Shown here in pieces: positions 20,010-28,802 of a stretch of 34,869 bases of DNA. The stretch lies in contig CAMAYN010000016.1 in NCBI GenBank assembly GCA_945862285.1, positions 1-34,869 of the forward strand, read 5' to 3'. This stretch comes from Akkermansia muciniphila (GTDB lineage: Bacteria > Verrucomicrobiota > Verrucomicrobiia > Verrucomicrobiales > Akkermansiaceae). The notes beneath the pieces were generated by a model. That model was given only the letters and a program-made list of their open reading frames with translations. It was not told the DNA's origin and ran no database searches. A program made the position numbers and the translations under genes. Each line of letters begins with the position of its first letter. The first letter of the stretch is position 1.

Positions 20010-20388
20010 ATGGTCTGGATATGTTCTGATTTTCTTGGCTCTATTGCATACGATTTTCCCACGCTATTTTCATTGGAAAAAAGATACCGCATCTTGTGCG
20101 CTGTTGACTCGTCAAGTCCTCTACGTTCATACGTTTTTCATCGCGCTAACCGTTTTTCTTATGGGCTTGCTGTGTATAACAAGTGCGTCAGATTTGCTCA
20201 ATACTCCACTCGGCAAACGGGTTGCCCTAGGTCTTGCATTCTTTTGGCTGTGTAGGCTGTTGATCCAATTTTTCGGTTATTCACCTCAGCTCTGGCGTGG
20301 GAAATTCCTTGAAACGATCATCCACGTCTTGTTCGCCATTTTGTGGACGTGGCTTAGTGCGCTATTTTTGCTGACAGCATTCATGTGA
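19993..20388 (+). CDS. Small integral membrane protein
   Basis: 131 aa with four predicted hydrophobic segments; overlaps the upstream gene by 17 bp. Confidence 0.65.
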   Translation: MKILIEWSGYVLIFLALLHTIFPRYFHWKKDTASCALLTRQVLYVHTFFIALTVFLMGLLCITSASDLLNTPLGKRVALGLAFFWLCRLLIQFFGYSPQLWRGKFLETIIHVLFAILWTWLSALFLLTAFM

Positions 20389-20421
20389 ATTTCGCATCAA
20401 AGAAAATCAGTATGATTTCTA

Positions 20422-21303
20422 TCACCGATGTTCCGACGGTCTCCAGCCGATCCATTTTTTGTAACTGTTAGAGAATGTAAAAGCACTTTCGTAGCCTACG
20501 GCTTGTGCGATGGTTTCTACTTTTTCATTGGTAGAATGAAGAAGTTTTTGTGCCTTTTGCATTCGTAGAAATGTGAGTTGTTGTAAAGGGCTGCGGCCAA
20601 GATGACGACGGCACAAACGCCGTAAATGTTCCGTGCTCACATGCGCCAAGTTCGCCATTTGATGCAGAGTCCACTCATGGGCAAGATTTTTTTCTACATC
20701 CTGCCACAGACGCAAAATTCGTTCATCCCCGTGTTGAGGTTGGGCGAAGGCGAGCACATTTTCATGAATCAAGTTGATCCATTTTTCCATAGAGGCGGGA
20801 AGCTGTCGGCAAAGAACTTCAGCTCGCAATCCCTGTATGGCATAGAGTAACGGTTCAAAAAAATATTCGCCGAGTACAGGACTGATTGAGGAAATGAGCG
20901 GAATCTGTTCCCGTGATTCACTGTAGCGAACCCAACAAAATTTCCATGATTCACCAGGGCGGCACATGAAGCGATTCATCACAAAAGGCGGCAAGAGACA
21001 CGCTTGGTTTTTTTCCAGAGATTCCCATTTGCCATCAACTAACACATTGCCGCGACCTTCGATGCATGCCATCATGTAAGTGCCAGATGGATTGGAACGC
21101 GAGACGCGAAATGGCGCCTTTGCTTGCATGACACCAACATGGGCAATATGGTGCTTTTTCAATAGCAGGCATTCTGGCGAATCCTGCAACCACGCTCTCA
21201 CATCAGAATCATCCGCACGTACTAACTCGTAGCTCGCATGGTGAATGAATTGTTCATCTTCCATGTCATCGCTAAGAGCCTTTTTCTTGTGCCGATCTTC
21301 CAC
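20422..21303 (-). CDS. AraC family transcriptional regulator
   Basis: Cupin-like sensor region plus C-terminal MANLAHVSTEHLRRLCRRHLGRSPLQQLTFLRMQKAQKLLHSTNEKVETIAQAVGYESAFTFSNSYKKWIGWRPSEHR. Confidence 0.9.
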   Translation of the reverse strand: MEDRHKKKALSDDMEDEQFIHHASYELVRADDSDVRAWLQDSPECLLLKKHHIAHVGVMQAKAPFRVSRSNPSGTYMMACIEGRGNVLVDGKWESLEKNQACLLPPFVMNRFMCRPGESWKFCWVRYSESREQIPLISSISPVLGEYFFEPLLYAIQGLRAEVLCRQLPASMEKWINLIHENVLAFAQPQHGDERILRLWQDVEKNLAHEWTLHQMANLAHVSTEHLRRLCRRHLGRSPLQQLTFLRMQKAQKLLHSTNEKVETIAQAVGYESAFTFSNSYKKWIGWRPSEHR

Positions 21304-21360
21304 ACCACGAGTGTAATCGACAATTTCTATGGCTCAAAGAATTTTTCATGAAATAATGTG

Positions 21361-21373
21361 CCTATTGAATAGG
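21361..21373. promoter_or_regulatory. Perfect palindrome CCTATT-G-AATAGG upstream of the TIM-barrel gene; possible operator
   Basis: Palindrome lies between the divergent AraC gene and the likely start codon at 21392. Confidence 0.35.
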
Positions 21374-21391
21374 TGTTGGTGGATTATCAGC

Positions 21392-22303
21392 ATGGATCAA
21401 AACGCATTTTCACCTACGCTCTCACCTATGCCTAACCCATGGACAAACGTCGGAAATCCTTACACACGAAGCGAAGTCTTGGAACGTCTTCACAACACCC
21501 TGAGCAAAGGGGAATCCATCATCGCTGCTGGTGCTGGTACGGGTATCAGCGCGAAGTTTATCGAAAAAGGTGGAGCTGACTTAATCATCATCTATAACTC
21601 AGGGCGATATCGCATGTCTGGTCACGGATCGACAGCCGGTTTGATGTCTTACGGTGATGCCAACGCGATCGCGATGGAGATTGGCGAGTTTGAGGTTCTT
21701 CCCGTGGTGCAAGAAATTCCTGTCATTTGCGGAGTGCATGCCACAGATCCTCGTCGCCGTATGTGGCACTGGCTCGGTAAGGTGAAAGACATGGGATTCA
21801 GTGGCGTGAATAATTTTCCCACGCATTGCATCGTCGATGGGAAATTCCGCCAAATCCTGGAAGAAACGGGCATGAGCGTGAAAAAAGAATTTGAAATGGT
21901 TGCCCTCGCCCGTCGCATGGATCTGTTTAGTATCGTTTACGTTGATGCTCCAGAAGAAGCGATTGCCATGGCAGAAGCGGGCGCGGATGTGATCATCGCC
22001 CACGTGGGCACTACCGTCGGCGGCTCTGTCGGTGTCGTGGATGCTACGATGTCCTTAGAGGAAGCGGCGAAGCGAACGCAGAAGATTATCGATGCAGCGA
22101 ACACCGTGCGAAATGACATTATTTTCCTCAGTCACGGCGGACCGATCAATACGCCAGAAGACGCGGCGTATATCAACGAGCATACAGATGCCGTGGGCTT
22201 TGTGGGCGCATCGAGCTTGGAACGAATGGCGGTCGAAAATTCACTCGTTGATCTAACGCGCGAATTTAAGTCGATCCCCGTGAAAAGAAAATTTCACCTG
22301 TAA
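21392..22303 (+). CDS. Phosphoenolpyruvate hydrolase family / TIM-barrel protein (Tm-1 C-domain-like)
   Basis: GESIIAAGAGTGISAKFIEKGGADLIIIYNSGRYRMSGHGSTAGLMSYGDANAIAMEIGEFEVLPVV...PVICGVHATDP; start chosen at 21392. Confidence 0.88.
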   Translation: MDQNAFSPTLSPMPNPWTNVGNPYTRSEVLERLHNTLSKGESIIAAGAGTGISAKFIEKGGADLIIIYNSGRYRMSGHGSTAGLMSYGDANAIAMEIGEFEVLPVVQEIPVICGVHATDPRRRMWHWLGKVKDMGFSGVNNFPTHCIVDGKFRQILEETGMSVKKEFEMVALARRMDLFSIVYVDAPEEAIAMAEAGADVIIAHVGTTVGGSVGVVDATMSLEEAAKRTQKIIDAANTVRNDIIFLSHGGPINTPEDAAYINEHTDAVGFVGASSLERMAVENSLVDLTREFKSIPVKRKFHL

Positions 22304-22311
22304 GCAGAAAT

Positions 22312-23526
22312 ATGAAAACGATTGCCGTCATTGGCACCTTGGATTCTAAGGGTCACGAACATGCATTTCTCGCAGAGGAAATCCAAAAACGTGGGCATAA
22401 ACCCATGCTCATTGATCTCGGCACAGGCAGCGATCCTTGCGTATCCCCAGACATTACTCGTTATGAAGTAGCCGCTGCTGCGGGTCTTGATTTGCAGCCT
22501 TTGTTAGATCGTAGTGATCGTGGCGAATGTGTGGTTGCTATGTCGCAGGCGATTCCTCATTGTCTCGAAAAACTCGTGCGCGAGAATCAAATCCATGGAG
22601 TCATTTCCCTTGGCGGCGGTGGCGGCACAGCCCTTGCTACTGCGGGAATGCGTGCCTTGCCAATCGGGTTTCCCAAAGTCATGGTTTCCACCTTAGCGAG
22701 TGGAAATACCGCACATTATCTCGGCACCAAAGACATCACCATGATGCCCTCCATCGTCGATGTAGCGGGGCTGAATCGCGTTTCCAAAATGGTATTTTCG
22801 CGTGCTGCTGCGACGATTTGTGCAATGGTCGATACCGAAGTAGAAGCGATTGATGCCAAGCCCATCATTGCCGCGAGTATGTTTGGCAATACCACAGAAT
22901 GCATCGACCACGCGCGAAAGTTGTTAGAAAATGCCGGATACGAAGTCCTTGTTTTTCATGCCACAGGTACTGGCGGTAAGGCGATGGAAGACCTGATTGC
23001 GAGTGGCATGGTCACTGGCGTATTGGACATCACCACTACGGAATGGGCTGACGAACTTGTTGGCGGCACGCTGAGTGCTGGGCCGACGCGACTTGATGCC
23101 GCAGCAACCGCTGGAATCCCTGCCGTTATTGCACCAGGCTGCCTCGACATGGTAAACTTCGGCGCAAAAGAATCCGTGCCGGAAAAATTCGCCGAGCGGA
23201 AATTTTATATCCACAATCCCCAAGTCACCTTGATGCGCACCACCAGCGAGGAATGTGCAAAGCTCGGTGAGATCATTGCTGAAAAAGCCAATCGCTCCAC
23301 CGCACCCGTTACCTTGATGATTCCCGAGAAGGCCATCAGCATTATCTCCGCTGAAGGTCAGCCTTTTTATGATCGTGAGGCGGACGATGCATTATTCGCA
23401 GCCATTCGTAAACATGCGCAAGTCCCTGTCGTATCCTTCCCGGAGACAATTAATAGTCGCGCCTTTGCCGAGGCCGCAGCGCACCAACTTCTCCAAAATA
23501 TTCAATCTCATTCTAACCAAAAATAA
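22312..23526 (+). CDS. Tm-1-like ATP-binding domain protein (UPF0261)
   Basis: MKTIAVIGTLDSKGHEHAFLAEEIQKRGHKPMLIDLGTGS...ISLGGGGGTALATAGMRALPIGFPKVMVSTLASGNTAHYLGTKDITMMPSIVDVAGLN. Confidence 0.92.
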   Translation: MKTIAVIGTLDSKGHEHAFLAEEIQKRGHKPMLIDLGTGSDPCVSPDITRYEVAAAAGLDLQPLLDRSDRGECVVAMSQAIPHCLEKLVRENQIHGVISLGGGGGTALATAGMRALPIGFPKVMVSTLASGNTAHYLGTKDITMMPSIVDVAGLNRVSKMVFSRAAATICAMVDTEVEAIDAKPIIAASMFGNTTECIDHARKLLENAGYEVLVFHATGTGGKAMEDLIASGMVTGVLDITTTEWADELVGGTLSAGPTRLDAAATAGIPAVIAPGCLDMVNFGAKESVPEKFAERKFYIHNPQVTLMRTTSEECAKLGEIIAEKANRSTAPVTLMIPEKAISIISAEGQPFYDREADDALFAAIRKHAQVPVVSFPETINSRAFAEAAAHQLLQNIQSHSNQK

Positions 23527-23530
23527 CATT

Positions 23531-23827
23531 ATGATTCGCCACTTCGGAGTATTCCAATTCAAACCAGAAATCTCGTCCTCACAAATCGACGAGTGCTTTT
23601 CCGAGCTATCCGGCATGGTCGGTAAAATCCCTGGATTGCTCGCCATCGAACACGGTCCTTACGAAAGCGACGAAGGCCTGAACGACGGCTTCACCCACGG
23701 CTTTATCATGACCTTTGATTCGGCAAAAAGTCGCGATGAATACCTGCCTCACCCTGAGCACGAACGTGTGCGCAGCATCGTCGCTCCTCGTCTGGCGCGA
23801 CTCGTCGTATTTGATTTTTCCCTATAA
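23531..23827 (+). CDS. Dabb family (stress-responsive alpha/beta barrel) protein
   Basis: MIRHFGVFQFKPEISSSQIDECFSELSGMVGKIPGLLAIEHGPYESDEGLNDGFTHGFIMTFDSAKSRDEYLPHPEHERV. Confidence 0.88.
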   Translation: MIRHFGVFQFKPEISSSQIDECFSELSGMVGKIPGLLAIEHGPYESDEGLNDGFTHGFIMTFDSAKSRDEYLPHPEHERVRSIVAPRLARLVVFDFSL

Positions 23828-23834
23828 CATTTTC

Positions 23835-26800
23835 ATGAAACACGTATTTGTTTTTCTCGCCACCTTGCTGCCATGTCTCGCGCAAGAAGTCTCTCTCTTT
23901 GATGGGAAATCATTGCAAGGCTGGCAAGCCCGCGCGGGTGAAGAAAAATGGTGGCGTGTTGATGACGGCTGCATTGTTGGCGGCTCGCTAACAGAAAAGA
24001 CAACCTACAACACCTTTCTTTCCTCAGAAAAAACCTACCAAAATTTTGATCTCACCTTTAAAGTAAAAATGGAAAAAGGCGATGGGTTTATCAACTCGGG
24101 ATTACAACTCCGCAGCATTCGCGTGCCTAATAACTCAGAAATGTCCGGCTACCAAGTGGACATCGGCATTGGCTGGTGGGGGAAGATGTATGACGAATCG
24201 CGTCGCAATCGAGTCATCGCCGAGCCCATCGACGCGAACGCCATCAAAGCAACAGCCAAAGATTGGGACTGGAATGACTATCGAATTCTTTGCGAAGGCA
24301 AGCGCATCCGCTCATGGATCAACGGTGTCGCGGCTCTCGACTATACCGAAGCCGATCCCGCCATACCTCAATCAGGACTCATCGGACTACAAGCTCATAG
24401 CGGTGGAAAATTTCTCGTTCGATTCAAAGATATCGTCATCAAAGAACTCCCCGCCACCGCCCAATATCAAGGTGCGCCACCAGCCAAAAAATCACCCATC
24501 GAGCACGCGCAACCACGCACACCGCAAGAACAACGTGCCGCATTCCACTTGCCACCAGGGTTTGCGATCGATCTCGTCACCGCAGAAGATCCGGCGATTC
24601 CTGCGGGGAAATTCATCTCCGTTGCTTTCGATCAGCGCGGACGCATGTGGACTCACACGGCACTCGAATATCCGGTTGATTCGAACGAGAATTCCAGTGT
24701 TTCTGATGCCCTTTTCGCCAGCAAAGCCAAAGACAAAATATTGATCTTCAATCGTGAAAATGTTTTCCAAGAAAAACTTCCCGACGCTGGATTAAGGGCC
24801 AACCACATCTTTGCCGATGGTCTCGCCATTCCGTTAGGGATTTTACCATGGGGCGATGGCTCTTCGTGTTATGCCCAACACGGACGCGACATCGTCAAGC
24901 TCACCGATACGAACAACGACAACCAGGCGGATCAGCGCGAGGTCATTCTTGAAGGCTTCGGCGTGCAAGACTCTCACCTCTTTCCTCATCAATTTACTCG
25001 TGCGCCCGGTGGTTGGATTTGGATGGCACAGGGTGCATTCAATTACAGCAACGTTAAACGTCCACAAGACCCGAAAGAGAAAGCCGTCAAATTCGATCAA
25101 ACCCGCATGTCTCGCTTCCGCCGCGATGGGTCAGAATTTGAAATCACCTCGAACGGCCCCTGCAACATTTGGGGGCTCGTCATGGATCGCAACGGTGAAG
25201 CATTTATCCAAGAAGCGAATGACTTCGGCTACGGCGTCATGCCATTTCACGAATACGCCAACTACCCCGGCTGCTCGAATGGTCAGTGGAAAAGCTACGC
25301 CCCTGAATTCCCCGGCACCTTTGTGAAACAACGCTTCGGTGGCACCGGCCTCAGCGGCTTATGCCTCACCGATTCGAGCGAAGCTTTTCCCGCACCTTAC
25401 GGGAATCTCATGCTCGTCGCCAACCCTATCACCAGTTGCATTAACGCCGTCACCATGACCCGCGATCAACCATCGCCCGACCACTATCTCACCGACTGGC
25501 AATTTTATAAAATCGACGATTTCCTCACCTGTGATGATCCATGGTTTCGCCCCGTCGCCATCACGCTAGGTCCCGATGGCTGTGTTTACATTGTTGATTG
25601 GTATAACAAGATCATTAGCCACAATGAAGTGCCCCGTACCCATCCCGATCGCGATAAACTCCGTGGCCGCATTTGGCGGATTCGACATGAAAAGCAAAAA
25701 CTTTTTACCGTTCCCGACTTCACCAAACTTGACGGTGCGACTTTAGAGAAAATTCTCCAATCGCCCTCGCTCACCCAAACACAAATCGCCGCACAAACAT
25801 TAGCCGATCGGAAAATCACTGCCAAAGACCTCAGCCACGTGCCAGCGCTCATGACCGCTACGCCCAGCTTGGCGCAATTGGAACAAACCGCTACTTCCCC
25901 CGATAAACACCTTCGCCGTGAGACAGCACGCGCCCTCGCAGAAGCACCATCGCTCGCGCCCGCCTTACTCCAGCTCCGCAAAGACCCCGATAAAAACGTC
26001 CGCCGCGAGGCACTCACCAGCATCGGTTATTGGCTCGGGAAATCAGAGGACAAAAAATCTCTGTTTTTCACGATGTTGGATTTCGACCTATCGGAAATCA
26101 ACTCCCCTATCGCAAAAAGCACGAGGAGTGGAATGATACGCGTTCGTGAGGCCTATGATCGCGAATTCGAGCGTTACGTCATCCGCCTCATCTTAGAGCG
26201 GCACACCACGTCACTTGCCGAATTCCTACAGAGCGAAGATGCGAAAAAACTCCCTACAGAAAGTTTCCTCCTAGCAGCGCTCGCATTACCAGCGAACCAA
26301 GCTGCACCGCTTGTCGCCTCTGTTATGGAAAAAATCAACCGAATCCCCAATCCACAGGAGGTTCTACTACTCGTTCAAGCCATCGAGCAACCAGGCGTTG
26401 CGAACATCCTCCAAACCCATCTCAAATCACCCACTTCCAGCAAAGCGATCATCGATGCACTCCTCGCTAACAAAACCCGCATCGCTCCCGAGCGCATCGA
26501 ATCTCTCATCCACACCACCGTCGATGAACTCCTCCAAGGAAATGCCGACAACCTGAAACGCGGCATCGAACTCAGTTCCGCCTTCGGTTTGAAAAACGCC
26601 AGCCGCCGCCTCCATTCCATCGCTCTCGATGGCAAAGACCTCCCAAACCGCATCGCCGCCTTGGATGCCCTCGCTGCACAAAAATGCGCCAATCCCATTC
26701 CACTCGCATCACTGATCGATAGCGGATCACCCGAACTCGCCCTAGCAGCCGCCCGCGCCCTAGCAAACTCACGAGAACAAGATGCGGGTCAAGCGACCAT

Positions 26801-28055
26801 TGCCGGACTAACAAAAATCCCACCCCAGTTTCACACGCAAATCATTGAAACCCTTTGTTCCCATCAAGAAGGAGCGAAGGCCATCGTAGCCGCTTGCCAA
26901 CGAAAAAGCCTCAACGCCGCCGACCTCAACAGCATCGCCCTCAATCGCCTGCAAACGATCCTCGGCACCGACCCCGACTTACAAAAACTCCTCTCCCAAC
27001 TCGGCGACAAATTCCGCCCCGTTCTCCAACTCAACGGCAAGCACGACGCTTTCATCTCTACCTCCATCAATCTCAGCGGCCCCTTCACCATCGAGGCATG
27101 GGTCAAACTCGAACCCGGTATCGACAACAACGACAGCCTCGGCGGAGCGCCTGAGCTTCTCGACATCAATTTTTTCAACACACAAGTTCACGTCTTCGGC
27201 GGCAGTAAGATGGGCAACGTCATCGTTTCGCAAAAGAAAATCATCGCCGATCTATGGACGCACATCGCCGTCACCCGCGATGCCAAAGGCCTCTGCAAAA
27301 TCTACCTCAATGGTGAACTCGACAACGACCAATCCAAAGCCCTGCCACAGGACATTCCGAACTTCCGCATCGCCTGGAGCGGGCCAAAAAATGGCACGCA
27401 CGGTCAATTTGCCGAATACCGCATCTGGAATCTTGAGCGCAGCAGCGAGGAAATCCGCGCATACTTCGACCGCAGCATTCCCGCAAGCGACAGCATCCTT
27501 TCCTACTACGGCCACAACGACCAAGGCTGGGGCAAGACCTCTCCAGCCGCATCGTTGATCCGCACCCTCGACCTTCCTCCGGTGATGAGCCTAACGCAGA
27601 GCATCGACTTCGATAAAAAATACCAGCACTTCCTCACCCTCGCCAAATCCCCCGGCGACATCGAAAACGGCAAAGCCCTCTCCGCGCTCTGTGCCGCCTG
27701 CCATCAATTCGGCAACACCGGCGGCAACATGGGCCCGAACCTCAGCGCCGTTGGCTCCATGGGACCCGAAGCCATCGTCCGCAACATCCTCACGCCCAAT
27801 GCCGCCATCGAACCCGGCTACCGCATCTACCGCGTCACCCTCAAAGACGGATCGCTCATCGATGCCTTCTATGTCAGCGAAGATAAAAACGCCATCGTCA
27901 TTCGCCAAATGGGCGCCACAGACCGCCGCATCGAGCGCAAAGACATCGCCGCAACCCAATTCCTCCGCCAAAGCCTCATGCCGGAAGGCCTGCTCGATTC
28001 CTTCACCGACGACCAAAAGAAAGACCTCTTCAGCTACCTGATGTCGTTGAAATAG
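23835..28055 (+). CDS. Giant secreted multidomain protein: DUF1080-like + PVC membrane-bound dehydrogenase + HEAT-like repeats + LamG-like + c-type cytochrome
   Basis: Signal MKHVFVFLATLLPCLAQ; SLFDGKSLQGWQ (DUF1080); FHLPPGFAIDLVTAEDPAIPAGKFISVAFDQRGRMWTHTALEYP; FTIEAWVKLEPG (LamG-like); GKALSALCAACHQFGNTGGNMGPNLSAVG (heme). Confidence 0.88.
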   Translation: MKHVFVFLATLLPCLAQEVSLFDGKSLQGWQARAGEEKWWRVDDGCIVGGSLTEKTTYNTFLSSEKTYQNFDLTFKVKMEKGDGFINSGLQLRSIRVPNNSEMSGYQVDIGIGWWGKMYDESRRNRVIAEPIDANAIKATAKDWDWNDYRILCEGKRIRSWINGVAALDYTEADPAIPQSGLIGLQAHSGGKFLVRFKDIVIKELPATAQYQGAPPAKKSPIEHAQPRTPQEQRAAFHLPPGFAIDLVTAEDPAIPAGKFISVAFDQRGRMWTHTALEYPVDSNENSSVSDALFASKAKDKILIFNRENVFQEKLPDAGLRANHIFADGLAIPLGILPWGDGSSCYAQHGRDIVKLTDTNNDNQADQREVILEGFGVQDSHLFPHQFTRAPGGWIWMAQGAFNYSNVKRPQDPKEKAVKFDQTRMSRFRRDGSEFEITSNGPCNIWGLVMDRNGEAFIQEANDFGYGVMPFHEYANYPGCSNGQWKSYAPEFPGTFVKQRFGGTGLSGLCLTDSSEAFPAPYGNLMLVANPITSCINAVTMTRDQPSPDHYLTDWQFYKIDDFLTCDDPWFRPVAITLGPDGCVYIVDWYNKIISHNEVPRTHPDRDKLRGRIWRIRHEKQKLFTVPDFTKLDGATLEKILQSPSLTQTQIAAQTLADRKITAKDLSHVPALMTATPSLAQLEQTATSPDKHLRRETARALAEAPSLAPALLQLRKDPDKNVRREALTSIGYWLGKSEDKKSLFFTMLDFDLSEINSPIAKSTRSGMIRVREAYDREFERYVIRLILERHTTSLAEFLQSEDAKKLPTESFLLAALALPANQAAPLVASVMEKINRIPNPQEVLLLVQAIEQPGVANILQTHLKSPTSSKAIIDALLANKTRIAPERIESLIHTTVDELLQGNADNLKRGIELSSAFGLKNASRRLHSIALDGKDLPNRIAALDALAAQKCANPIPLASLIDSGSPELALAAARALANSREQDAGQATIAGLTKIPPQFHTQIIETLCSHQEGAKAIVAACQRKSLNAADLNSIALNRLQTILGTDPDLQKLLSQLGDKFRPVLQLNGKHDAFISTSINLSGPFTIEAWVKLEPGIDNNDSLGGAPELLDINFFNTQVHVFGGSKMGNVIVSQKKIIADLWTHIAVTRDAKGLCKIYLNGELDNDQSKALPQDIPNFRIAWSGPKNGTHGQFAEYRIWNLERSSEEIRAYFDRSIPASDSILSYYGHNDQGWGKTSPAASLIRTLDLPPVMSLTQSIDFDKKYQHFLTLAKSPGDIENGKALSALCAACHQFGNTGGNMGPNLSAVGSMGPEAIVRNILTPNAAIEPGYRIYRVTLKDGSLIDAFYVSEDKNAIVIRQMGATDRRIERKDIAATQFLRQSLMPEGLLDSFTDDQKKDLFSYLMSLK

Positions 28056-28104
28056 TAGATGGCATTTTCGCGAGGTCCCCACCGCAGGTGTAATTGCCCC
28101 TCCC

Positions 28105-28195
28105 GCTCATTTTATCCCAACGGGATTGCGTCCCAAAGCCTAGGGTTGGGTATCGGGTGGGATCGGATCTCACGTCATGTTGACGACAGGGCATA
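28105..28195. repeat. Candidate dispersed intergenic repeat fragment (CCCAACGGGATTGCGTCCCAAAGCC.AGGGTTGGG type)
   Basis: tatcccaacgggattgcgtcccaaagcctagggttgggtatcgggtggga resembles a repeat recalled from PVC genomes; not verified by search. Confidence 0.4.
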
Positions 28196-28198
28196 CCC

Positions 28199-28504
28199 CT
28201 ATTCATTCGTGCGTGAGGGCTTCAGGCGCAGCAAACACATCCCGAAATCCACCACCCGCTCCTCAGCAGAAGCCAAGAACTGCGGTGGAATCGAATATTG
28301 CCCCGCACGATTCCGCTTTACCAACCCATTCTTATGCAAAATCCGCAAATGCGGTGCCAAGGTATTCGCCCGCACGCCCACCCGCTCAGCGATCTCTACC
28401 GTCATCAAGGCCTCACCCCGCGCTAACACCTGCAAAGCCCGCAAACGCTTCACATGACCTAGGCACTTTGCCAACTGACTCATCGAAATGATCCCTTCGC
28501 TCAT
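28199..28504 (-). CDS. Winged-helix (ArsR-like) transcriptional regulator
   Basis: MSQLAKCLGHVKRLRALQVLARGEALMTVEIAERVGVRANTLAPHLRILHKNGLVKRNRAGQYSIPP. Confidence 0.8.
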   Translation of the reverse strand: MSEGIISMSQLAKCLGHVKRLRALQVLARGEALMTVEIAERVGVRANTLAPHLRILHKNGLVKRNRAGQYSIPPQFLASAEERVVDFGMCLLRLKPSRTNE

Positions 28505-28550
28505 AAAAACAAGCCAACAATAGAGAAAATATCACCAAAAGCAACAAAAA

Positions 28551-28802
28551 AATTCCCCATAACAGGATAAAAACATCCTCTTACAATTTAGCAATATCCC
28601 TGCACATTGCAGCAATTCACTCTTAAGCAAGAGTAATACCCTATTAAAGTAACATAACGTCCTTGTATATATAAGCAACGTATCTTTAGACAAAAACATC
28701 GTCCTTTTCCATGAATGCAATGCGTTCTTACAATAAATTATCATCCTTTTAGAAAAAAATAACATCCCCTAACAAGAAAACAATGTGTTCTTCCACTCAA
28801 AC
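28551..28802. repeat. Degenerate AT-rich 21-bp tandem repeat, 12 units
   Basis: Units at 28551 + 21n: aattccccataacaggataaa / aacatcctcttacaatttagc / aatatccctgcacattgcagc / ... / atcatccttttagaaaaaaat / aacatcccctaacaagaaaac / aatgtgttcttccactcaaac; no indels. Confidence 0.85.

Noticed and set aside
27591-28082. 163-aa antisense ORF within the cytochrome gene
   Set aside because: Antisense to well-supported heme domain; reflects codon composition.
28532-28765. 77-aa Leu/Lys-rich minus-strand ORF as a small membrane peptide
   Set aside because: Coincides with the 21-bp array; the 7-aa periodicity is explained by the DNA repeat.
28551-28802. CRISPR array
   Set aside because: No conserved repeat with variable spacers; contiguous diverged 21-bp units instead, and no cas genes seen.
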